This document shows positions 6,270 to 11,282 of a DNA stretch of 31,037 nucleotides, piece by piece. The DNA lies in IMG/VR virus record IMGVR_UViG_3300021185_000083, positions 1 to 31,037 of that record; one strand, written 5' to 3'. How positions within the stretch are numbered: position 1 is the stretch's first letter; each line of letters opens with the position of its first letter. The translations under genes were made by a program, and so were the position numbers. The notes under the pieces were generated by a model. The model saw only the letters and a program-made list of their open reading frames with translations. It did not search any database and was not told the origin of the DNA. This stretch comes from a virus.

Positions 6270-6640
6270 CGCGTCACCCTCTCTCCGCTGTAGGTTACAT
6301 ACTGCCCAAACCGATCTAGGCATGACTGCCGGTATCTTTCGCTCTGCATGAAATCTTGAGTGCAGTCGTCCAGCGCCGTCCACTTCTTCATTGGTATCTT
6401 GCCAGTCTCTTTCTCTGCCTCTTGAGCGAACGGACTGCCACCCTTTTGATTAGCACGTGACAGCCATGAGTTAATAAAGCGGGGCATTCCCCGCTCTGTC
6501 TTGCGCTTTGGTTCATTAGAGTCGAGCCATACAGCCATCACGTTAAGCTCTGCAAATACGTCAACCTCTGGGTAAGCGTGTTGCCAGCCTAAAAGTTGCT
6601 CGTCTGTTGGTTGCCAATCAGTGCCTGCTTTTGTTTTCAT
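6266..6640 (-). CDS. Replication-associated protein with DnaT-like C-terminal-type motif
   Basis: The start is taken at the ATG at 6640 (MKTKAGTDWQPT), 6 nt after GGGAG. The 124-aa product carries a W-x-P-T-x-E stretch, VDVFAELNVMAVWLDSNEP and KRKTERGMPRFINSWLSRA (ending about residue 61), a signature that I know from the C-terminal tails of many phage replication-initiation proteins and DnaT-related domains. The remainder (GKIPMKKWTALDDCTQDFM) is unfamiliar. It may recruit the host helicase or primosome, sensible in a phage lacking its own polymerase. It overlaps the 90-aa gene by 23 nt. Confidence 0.62.
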   Translation of the reverse strand: MKTKAGTDWQPTDEQLLGWQHAYPEVDVFAELNVMAVWLDSNEPKRKTERGMPRFINSWLSRANQKGGSPFAQEAEKETGKIPMKKWTALDDCTQDFMQSERYRQSCLDRFGQYVTYSGERVTR

Positions 6641-6890
6641 CGACATCTCCCTCTTCTTCTTGCATTGCCTTTTGGCCTTCAAGCATAAACTGCATGACCG
6701 AAATCCAATTTTTCAAAAGGTTAATGCGCTGTTCGACTGACCATTCCTCAAACCACCCAGCAGAAAAATTTACCTCTCCCTCTAGTTCAGTGTAAGCAAC
6801 CCTGCAACCTAGCTTTACGCTAGCATCCAACACTGTTTGGTACATTTGATTAAGCTCTACAAATTCCAGACTTTCTTTTTTCAAACTCAT
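6618..6890 (-). CDS. Hypothetical 90-aa protein
   Basis: The start is placed at the ATG at 6890, preceded by AGGAGAAGGG; the longer frame to 6914 is unsupported. The product begins MSLKKESLEFVELNQMYQ, has an aromatic centre (GEVNFSAGWFEEWSVEQRI) and an acidic C-terminus (QEEEGDVDENKSRH). No family is recognised. It is the first gene downstream of the 6924-7279 regulatory island and is followed by the DnaT-like gene with overlap, so an accessory replication role is possible. Confidence 0.66.
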   Translation of the reverse strand: MSLKKESLEFVELNQMYQTVLDASVKLGCRVAYTELEGEVNFSAGWFEEWSVEQRINLLKNWISVMQFMLEGQKAMQEEEGDVDENKSRH

Positions 6891-6923
6891 TTCCCTTCTC
6901 CTTTTTTTAGACAATAGAAATCA

Positions 6924-7059
6924 TTAGAGGCGGTTGTTGCCCTATACAAGATTCCAGCTAGTCCATCATTCATACAGTATCAGTGCAGATCATTAACGGC
7001 TCTGCCAGACCGCGCCCTTACTACTTGGCAACATAACCACTGTTCGTCCCCGCCTCTAA
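6924..7059. promoter_or_regulatory. Long-range nested inverted repeat, possible structured RNA or origin
   Basis: TTAGAGGCGG (6924-6933) and CCGCCTCTAA (7050-7059) are perfect 10-bp inverted repeats 116 nt apart. Inside them GTTGCC (6936-6941) and GGCAAC (7027-7032) form a second inverted pair. No supported gene lies here. The nesting could fold as RNA in the leader of the 90-aa gene, or mark a replication origin. It does not fit a tRNA, because no T-arm precedes the outer 3' arm. Confidence 0.4.
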
Positions 7060-7113
7060 AGGTCGTAGGAATGATTCGGCTTTCTTGAGCGACTGCACCT
7101 GAGACAGCACTAT

Positions 7114-7142
7114 TTGACTAGGCTCGACTAGGCGTACATAAA
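7114..7142 (+). promoter_or_regulatory. Candidate plus-strand promoter
   Basis: TTGACT (7114-7119), a 17-nt spacer and CATAAA (7137-7142) form a sigma70-like promoter pointing rightwards, against every gene. GACTAGGC is directly repeated at 7116-7123 and 7126-7133 (10-bp period), partly inside the -35 box. A second -10, TATAAT at 7183-7188, lies in the dyad downstream. Confidence 0.42.
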
Positions 7143-7145
7143 AAG

Positions 7146-7200
7146 AGGATAGGTGACAGGTATACAGACAGCTGGTTTGCTGTATAATTTTACCTATCCT
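7146..7200. promoter_or_regulatory. 55-bp nested dyad (operator region)
   Basis: AGGATAGGT (7146-7154) is inverted as ACCTATCCT (7192-7200), and TATACAG (7161-7167) is inverted as CTGTATA (7180-7186), almost concentrically. Each half therefore carries AGGATAGGT, 5-6 nt, TATACAG. The right half contains a plus-strand TATAAT (7183-7188). This looks like paired operator half-sites over a promoter. The Cro-like protein encoded at 7374-7583 is an obvious candidate ligand, by inference. Confidence 0.6.
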
Positions 7201-7279
7201 ATGCACGCAAACTAAGGATGCCACGAGCGAATCCCTTCCGCAAGTGGTTTGGGGCCACCTAAGACGTGGCCCTTTTTTT
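7195..7279 (+). ncRNA. Candidate short plus-strand counter-transcript
   Basis: A transcript from TATAAT at 7183-7188 would start near 7195 and end at the terminator at 7252-7279, about 85 nt; from the 7114 promoter it would be about 130 nt and include the dyad. It is the only plus-strand unit supported in this genome. It includes a 14-codon frame at 7218-7262 (MPRANPFRKWFGAT) whose stop lies in the terminator loop; AAGG directly abuts the ATG, so translation is doubtful. In placement it recalls lambda oop RNA, an analogy only. Confidence 0.5.
7252..7279 (+). terminator. Strong plus-strand rho-independent terminator
   Basis: GGGCCAC (7252-7258), a 7-nt loop, GTGGCCC (7266-7272) and seven T residues (7273-7279). 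The minus strand has no T-run after the stem, so it stops only rightward transcription, which implies that such transcription exists. Confidence 0.88.
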
Positions 7280-7284
7280 ACCTC

Positions 7285-7371
7285 CTATTTTGGCTTATAA
7301 ACTCGACCACAGCCTTCACACTTATGTAAGCCGCCTGAGTTTTTTGTTGAGCCTCCGCACGGACACTGCAT
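7285..7371 (-). CDS. 28-aa zinc-ribbon peptide
   Basis: From the ATG at 7371, with GGAG 6 nt upstream, the minus strand encodes MQCPCGGSTKNSGG... ending CEGCGRVYKPK. The cysteines come as C-x-C and C-x2-C with a His before the second pair, enough for one zinc site. It starts 2 nt after the stop of the HTH gene, so the two are surely cotranscribed. Such mini zinc ribbons resemble the metal-binding knuckles of larger phage primase or topoisomerase-like proteins; function is unknown. Confidence 0.72.
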   Translation of the reverse strand: MQCPCGGSTKNSGGLHKCEGCGRVYKPK

Positions 7372-7373
7372 AG

Positions 7374-7583
7374 CTATCTCCCTAGTCTCTCAAACTCGTC
7401 AAGAGACAGATTGAGCCTGTCGGCTAACTTAACGACAAGGCTAAACTTCATGTCGTTCTTGTGCCGCCATCTACAGACAGCGACGTTACCCACACCAAAC
7501 TCTTTTGCCAGCTCCTCATTGCTGACGCCTGCCAGTGCTTGAGCCTTCTTAAGTGCGCGTCCGGTGCTAGAAAGGCAAGTCAT
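7374..7583 (-). CDS. Cro/CI-type HTH regulator
   Basis: 69 aa with AGGAG 7 nt before the ATG at 7583. Residues 9-60 form a five-helix HTH_3-like domain: RALKKAQALAGVSNEELAKE, then FGVGNVAVCRWRHKNDMKFS, then LVVKLADRLNLSLDEFERLG. It is a single-domain DNA-binding protein of Cro size, without the C-terminal dimer/cleavage domain of CI. Its gene lies about 170 bp upstream, in the reading direction, of the 55-bp dyad at 7146-7200, which may be its target. It overlaps the SSB-like gene by 17 nt. Confidence 0.85.
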   Translation of the reverse strand: MTCLSSTGRALKKAQALAGVSNEELAKEFGVGNVAVCRWRHKNDMKFSLVVKLADRLNLSLDEFERLGR

Positions 7584-7830
7584 CTTCTAGCTCCTCACTT
7601 GGCTTTACGGATTGTCGCACCTGTTGCATACCCCTGTTATGCGCATCATCCTTTGCCGTCGTGCTAAGTGACATAAACGTGTTGCCGTTCTTGTCCTTCT
7701 TAAGCCACGCTGACAGCCAGAACTCCTGCCCATTGGCATCGGTGTAGTTGCCTTTGTAGTCAGGGTGGGTTTCTTTCTCTTTGCGGTCGTTCTTAAACAG
7801 TACGCCGCGACTAGTGTTGTCATACTCCAT
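7567..7830 (-). CDS. Small SSB-like protein with acidic tip
   Basis: 87 aa. The body looks like a small beta-barrel: SRGVLFKNDRKEKETHPDYK, then QEFWLSAWLKKDKNGNTFMS, strands with aromatic and basic residues suited to bind single-stranded DNA. The protein ends in EELEDDLPF, which closely mimics the acidic DDIPF tip by which bacterial SSB recruits repair proteins. It lies between the annealing-protein gene (11-nt overlap) and the HTH gene. I infer an OB-fold replication/recombination SSB; the fold is not proven by eye. Confidence 0.68.
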   Translation of the reverse strand: MEYDNTSRGVLFKNDRKEKETHPDYKGNYTDANGQEFWLSAWLKKDKNGNTFMSLSTTAKDDAHNRGMQQVRQSVKPSEELEDDLPF

Positions 7831-8419
7831 TTGCTAACTCCTTTCTTGCTTGATTGAATGCGTCGTTACCCTTGCAGGCCGCCCGCTCTGTGGTTGTAAA
7901 AATGCCGCCCTTAGTCGGCGCTCGGAACAATTGAGCCATCGTGTCGTGGTCAATGTCGCCCCAGATACCAGCGAGTGATTGCCAGTCTTCGTTTGCGATT
8001 GCCTCCTTGGCATACATCACCCAGTCAAAGTGATCGCGAACAAGCGCCATGTACTCGATAAACTCGCCGTCGTTCTGCTGTGTGATAGCGTTAGCCACCT
8101 CATCGGCACTGGCTATCTCTGTCCCCATTAGGTCGCGGTGTAACAGGCTAATAGCGCGACCGCACGCCGATGTCTCGCATATCTCTAAACTGCTAGTCGT
8201 ATGTAGCCTAGAAGCGTCCCTGCGCTCTTCTGCCCAGCCGGTAGAGACAAGCCGGTCATCAGCATCAAAGACCTTAGAAACCATGACCACGCGCTCGTCA
8301 TCTGCTGATACAAGCTCAGTGACTAACCGGTAATTAGGGTATGCGTCACGGAAGTCGGCAACGCGTTTTGCGACCGTCTTGTACTCCTTGCCGTGGATCT
8401 TAACGATGCCATCACTCAT
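7820..8419 (-). CDS. Putative single-strand annealing protein (Rad52/ERF-like)
   Basis: 199 aa. The N-terminal 110 residues have KEYKTVAKRVADFRDAYPNY, then VVMVSKVFDADDRLVSTGWA, then TSSLEICETSACGRAISLL. The E-x-CETSA-x-GRA motif is shared by many phage annealing/recombination proteins of the ERF/Rad52-like group, which form rings on single-stranded DNA and pair complementary strands. Downstream SSB-like and NinB-like genes make a coherent recombination set. The C-terminal part (residues 120-199) is helical and probably binds partners. GGAGG precedes the ATG, which overlaps the upstream stop as TAATG. Confidence 0.72.
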   Translation of the reverse strand: MSDGIVKIHGKEYKTVAKRVADFRDAYPNYRLVTELVSADDERVVMVSKVFDADDRLVSTGWAEERRDASRLHTTSSLEICETSACGRAISLLHRDLMGTEIASADEVANAITQQNDGEFIEYMALVRDHFDWVMYAKEAIANEDWQSLAGIWGDIDHDTMAQLFRAPTKGGIFTTTERAACKGNDAFNQARKELANGV

Positions 8420-8709
8420 TACCGGCCTCCTCTGTTTTCATACTGATAGCAATCAGCATAGCCAGCGTTGTACGCCTCTGACTTGCCTTCACGATGCTCA
8501 ATGCCTTCTTCGCAATCGGTCCAGCCGCAAATAAAATCTTGCTCTGACAACTCTAGATAATCAGACATCCTCGCTTCCATTGCCGCTTCTTGCACATGAA
8601 ACGGCATCGGCTTGCGAATCGACAGGTTGTGCAGTTGACCAACCAGCCCGTCCAGCTCTTGAATCAGCTCTGCCTTGATTGGCTTTGGCTCTACGAATTT
8701 AATTGACAT
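8419..8709 (-). CDS. Hypothetical 96-aa protein
   Basis: Starts at the ATG at 8709 behind GGGG, overlapping the previous gene by 11 nt. The product is helical (LIQELDGLVGQLHNLS; VQEAAMEARMSDYLEL) and ends with a repeated G-x3-C/G pattern, FICGWTDCEEG and AYNAGYADCYQYE. Paired G-W-x-D-C-x-x-G and A-G-Y-x-x-C-Y segments appear in many small phage proteins without assigned function. It is coupled to the annealing-protein gene by TAATG. Confidence 0.68.
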   Translation of the reverse strand: MSIKFVEPKPIKAELIQELDGLVGQLHNLSIRKPMPFHVQEAAMEARMSDYLELSEQDFICGWTDCEEGIEHREGKSEAYNAGYADCYQYENRGGR

Positions 8710-9016
8710 AATCTAGCCCCTCTAATTTTGCGCAGACTTCTTCTGCATTGATGATGTTGTGGTCTTGCCACTTGCAGGAATGGACACAAATACCGATTTC
8801 TTCAACGAACTCTTTGCGCCCCTCAAACTCGATCGGATAGCGACCGCCGACAGGGTGGTAGTGATCGTCAATTGATTTTTGATCTACAAGGATGGTGACG
8901 ACTTTGGCTTCTGCGTCGTAGTCTTCAGCGCGCGCGGTAACTTCGATTGCTTCAAGCTCATCAACGAACTTGTCCCAATCATCTACCTGCTTGCTGATTT
9001 GAATTGCGATTTGCAT
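8699..9016 (-). CDS. Hypothetical 105-aa protein, first early gene
   Basis: The start is chosen at the ATG at 9016 (MQIAIQISKQVDDW), preceded by GGAGGGAGAAG; the open frame to 9043 would overlap the operator. The product looks like a small alpha/beta fold with EAKVVTILVDQKSI, a His-rich turn (DDHYHPVGG) and a Cys/His segment (GICVHSCKWQDHN) that might bind metal. No family is recognised. As first gene of the early unit it could be a host-takeover protein, by position only. Confidence 0.68.
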   Translation of the reverse strand: MQIAIQISKQVDDWDKFVDELEAIEVTARAEDYDAEAKVVTILVDQKSIDDHYHPVGGRYPIEFEGRKEFVEEIGICVHSCKWQDHNIINAEEVCAKLEGLDYVN

Positions 9017-9034
9017 GGTGCTTCTCCCTCCAAA

Positions 9035-9077
9035 GTTCCACATGGAACAGTGTCAAGATACACCATTTACGATAATT
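9035..9077 (-). promoter_or_regulatory. Early promoter/operator candidate
   Basis: GTTCCA-CA-TGGAAC (9035-9048) is a perfect 14-bp palindrome just upstream of the first early gene. On the minus strand TATCTT (9060-9055), preceded by TG, with GTTACA 18 nt further upstream, gives a moderate promoter whose start would fall in the palindrome. A perfect TTGACA (9056-9051) also occurs but lacks a -10 at the right distance. The 98-nt gap 9017-9114 has no gene. Confidence 0.45.
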
Positions 9078-9114
9078 GTGTAACTGTTTTTGTTATTTAT
9101 TTAGCTGTAAAGGT

Positions 9115-9471
9115 TTACCCGTAGGTCCACATGACTGGGGTAGTGGTACGCATATCAACGTGGACGAACCCACCGCTGTGCGATACACCTATGCCGCCAA
9201 AGCCCATTGCTAGAGCTTCTTTAACAATGTTCATTCTTTGGACGCCATTGGATACGGCTATGTCTGCGGCAGTGCCTTTTGTGTGTTGCCCGCCACCATT
9301 TTTCTTATTGATTTCTGCGCTGTGTTTTACTGACCTAAACCCTGACCTAATGACAAAGCCAAAGCCGCACCGCTCGCGTAGCTCATCTAGCATGTGGATG
9401 AACTCAGGCTTCATGTCATTCTCGCCAGTCTCACGACAGCGAAATTCTGATATATCAAAGTGCTTATACAT
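9115..9471 (-). CDS. Endolysin, M15-type zinc peptidase
   Basis: The start is taken at the ATG at 9471, which overlaps the holin stop as TAATG and has GGAAAGGG upstream; the product has 118 aa. It shows the Peptidase_M15_3 pattern: FVIRSGFRSVKHS, then GQHTKGTAADI with ligands His63 and Asp70, then FVHVDMR with ligand His104. Such enzymes cut peptide cross-bridges in peptidoglycan at the end of infection. No signal peptide or SAR helix is seen, so it depends on the holin upstream. It is the last gene of the late unit. Confidence 0.93.
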   Translation of the reverse strand: MYKHFDISEFRCRETGENDMKPEFIHMLDELRERCGFGFVIRSGFRSVKHSAEINKKNGGGQHTKGTAADIAVSNGVQRMNIVKEALAMGFGGIGVSHSGGFVHVDMRTTTPVMWTYG

Positions 9472-9815
9472 TACCCTTTCCATTTAGTAAGTCCGCGAAT
9501 TCCGACGCTCGACGCGACAAGCGCGCCCAAGAGCATTCGGTAATATTCTGGCATGGTTTCCAGCACCGCGAAACCGTCGCGAACATAAGGGACGAGAGGT
9601 GGAATAAAACAAAGCACAAGAGGAATGCTAAAGAGTATAGAGAAAAACTCATCGCGCCAGCTATTAGCCGCATTGCTTGCGTGAATATTTTCCCAGTTCG
9701 CGTCCTGCTTAATCGCCTCCATTTTTCTTTGATGTACCGCGCGCTTCTCTTCGCCTTTTCTCTCAAAGTGTCCCCCTACTAGATTGACTACCGGACCAAT
9801 TAAAGTCTGCCACAT
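9471..9815 (-). CDS. Holin, 3-TM family
   Basis: 114 aa. The N-terminal half is polar and helical (HFERKGEEKRAVHQRKMEAI) with a short hydrophobic start (LIGPVVNLVGG). Then SWRDEFF leads into two hydrophobic helices, SILFSIPLVLCFIPPLVPYV and MLLGALVASSVGIRGL. The S-W-R-D-E motif and this layout fit the 3-TM holin family (Holin_3TM) described for gene-transfer-agent release. It opens the inner membrane so the endolysin, whose start overlaps its stop, reaches the wall. Confidence 0.85.
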   Translation of the reverse strand: MWQTLIGPVVNLVGGHFERKGEEKRAVHQRKMEAIKQDANWENIHASNAANSWRDEFFSILFSIPLVLCFIPPLVPYVRDGFAVLETMPEYYRMLLGALVASSVGIRGLTKWKG

Positions 9816-9818
9816 AGG

Positions 9819-10541
9819 TTAGTCTCTGATTAGTACGAGGTCAAAGTTAGCAGTCACTCTAGTATTGTTTGAGCTGACTTCGGTAACTTGTATGTCGATG
9901 TCTGTCTTTTCAGGTATACGCAGAGGTGCATTGAAGTCGTACCGGTAATGTCCAGTCGTCTCTGCAACGTGCGCAATCCGAAACGGCTTGCCTGCCAATC
10001 GGTGATACATCATCACCTGACAATTCTTGTTTGCGTCGATTGTTGCATCAAGCGTCACCAGATAGCCTGTAAAGCCCGCTGGCACCGTGTAGACCGCCAT
10101 CAGTGTTTGGGCATAGCCTGTGTCTATCTGCGCTACAATCGTCCCTGACGCGCTTACAGTGCGTGCTGTGATGTCTCCAGCGTTTGCACCATCCTCGTAA
10201 GTCATGCGGAACACGCGCAAAAAGGAAGTAGTCGCCGCAACTGCTGACGTGCCTGTCAATGTGACTGACTCAGTGACCTCATTATAGTCAGCGTCCAAGC
10301 CCTCTAGGGTCAGCACTGCTGTGTCACTGCCGCTAGTGCTTAGGCAATAGATAGTTTGCGCTGACGTCAAAGCCGACCAAGGGTATAAGCCGCCGCCTGT
10401 CCATACGCTTTCAGGGTCAGTTGTTTGGTCAATGTCGAAGTTAGCGCCAAACTTATGCACGATCTTAGAGTTAGAAATGGCATCCCGAGCAATGTCGAGG
10501 TAGACGTTAGGGGTCGGGTGTTCAGTGTGGAATTGATACAT
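9819..10541 (-). CDS. Virion structural protein, beta-rich (240 aa)
   Basis: The sequence is dominated by Thr, Ser, Val and short strands. It starts MYQFHTEHPTPNVYLDIARD, has a FGANFDIDQTTDPESVW/GGG segment (residues about 31-51) and ends with IDIQVTEVSSNNTRV and FDLVLIRD, which resembles a jelly-roll-like C-terminal domain. The pattern of an N-terminal FG-x-N-x-D...PE-x-VW...GG stretch is one I associate with marine-type phage structural proteins annotated as virion or tail accessory. It stands just before the holin. The exact site in the particle is unknown. Confidence 0.62.
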   Translation of the reverse strand: MYQFHTEHPTPNVYLDIARDAISNSKIVHKFGANFDIDQTTDPESVWTGGGLYPWSALTSAQTIYCLSTSGSDTAVLTLEGLDADYNEVTESVTLTGTSAVAATTSFLRVFRMTYEDGANAGDITARTVSASGTIVAQIDTGYAQTLMAVYTVPAGFTGYLVTLDATIDANKNCQVMMYHRLAGKPFRIAHVAETTGHYRYDFNAPLRIPEKTDIDIQVTEVSSNNTRVTANFDLVLIRD

Positions 10542-10747
10542 TACTTAAGCCACTGCGACACGACAATCGCTCCGAGAATAAATGGGTAGATAGCAAGTAC
10601 CGTGTTGTTGACGCTCTTGACGTCTTTGCGAACTTCGTCGATGTCGTTTCGGGTGTCGTCGATCTTTTCGTCTAGTCGCTTTAAACGCTCTTCACACTGC
10701 GCTTCATGTGTCGCCAATTTGGTCAATGCTTCTTCAGCAAGGTTCAT
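10541..10747 (-). CDS. Coiled-coil/TM protein, XhlA-like
   Basis: 68 aa. Residues 1-48 form a charged coiled coil (RLKRLDEKIDDTRNDIDEVR), followed by one C-terminal hydrophobic helix (VLAIYPFILGAIVVSQWL). This layout matches XhlA-type haemolysin/lysis accessory proteins, which sit on the inner membrane near a holin. It stands between another coiled-coil membrane protein and the structural/holin genes. A role as lysis helper or antiholin is plausible but not shown. The stop overlaps the next start by one base. Confidence 0.7.
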   Translation of the reverse strand: MNLAEEALTKLATHEAQCEERLKRLDEKIDDTRNDIDEVRKDVKSVNNTVLAIYPFILGAIVVSQWLK

Positions 10748-10748
10748 A

Positions 10749-11282
10749 TCATTTACCCAATGGGTTAGCTAACTCATCCATTGCAGTCCACGCGTCATCC
10801 ATGTCTCGCTGTAGTCTTTTGATGCGATCGTCAATGGTGTTTAAGGCTTCTATTTTAGCATTGACTGTCAAGACAGTCTCGCTATTAGACTTCTCAACTG
10901 AGGCAACACGGTCACGTAAGGGCAAAAGGTCGCGTTGTAGCTCCATGATCTGCGTTAGGTTTGTAGATAATTCACTGAGCTTTGCGTTTAGGCCAGCGAC
11001 GTTATTGTCGTCAAGTTGTTGTTGCATATTAGAGATGGACACCTCATAGCCTTGTAGCGCCTCTGATTGCCTCTCTCGCAAATCCTCGAACCTCGCCTGC
11101 GTAACACCCGTCTCAGAGCTTGCGTCGCTTACAGACGATTCTAGCCCAGCCAATCGGCTAAAGAATTCCGACGCTGTCCAAATACCGCCACCAATAGTCG
11201 AACCAAAAGTCAGGACAATGGCGATCCAAACGCCCTTGATCTGCGTTCCGCCGACGTTTAATTCTAAGTCTTCAAGGGGCAT
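10749..11282 (-). CDS. Membrane-anchored coiled-coil protein (177 aa), spanin-like topology
   Basis: A single hydrophobic segment (GVWIAIVLTFGSTIGGGIWT, residues 17-36) is followed by about 130 residues of heptad-rich coiled coil (ISNMQQQLDDNN; LSELSTNLTQIMELQRDLL; IKRLQRDMDDAWTAMDEL). A short cytoplasmic N-terminus and long coiled-coil periplasmic part is the topology of an inner-membrane spanin, and the lysis genes are nearby. No embedded lipoprotein o-spanin was found, so this remains a hypothesis; a virion-associated role is the alternative. Confidence 0.65.
   Translation of the reverse strand: MPLEDLELNVGGTQIKGVWIAIVLTFGSTIGGGIWTASEFFSRLAGLESSVSDASSETGVTQARFEDLRERQSEALQGYEVSISNMQQQLDDNNVAGLNAKLSELSTNLTQIMELQRDLLPLRDRVASVEKSNSETVLTVNAKIEALNTIDDRIKRLQRDMDDAWTAMDELANPLGK

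Noticed and set aside
6887-6973. 28-codon minus-strand frame (MNDGLAGILYRATTASNDFY...) ending in an ATGA overlap with the 90-aa gene
   Set aside because: The overlap is suggestive, but there is no ribosome site and it runs through one arm of the inverted repeat; too weak to list as a gene.
6924-7059. tRNA-like acceptor pairing GAGGCGG/CCGCCTC
   Set aside because: The arms are about 130 nt apart and no T-arm or anticodon arm can be placed between them on either strand, so this is not a tRNA.
7021-7224. 67-codon minus-strand frame beginning with GTG
   Set aside because: No ribosome site, starts inside the plus-strand terminator unit and runs through the 55-bp dyad; only its second half looks protein-like, without a start codon.
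9049-9056. Perfect TTGACA on the minus strand as early -35 box
   Set aside because: At 16-18 nt downstream only CTTTGG/TTGGAG-like sequence occurs, overlapping the ribosome site of the first early gene, so no usable -10 exists.
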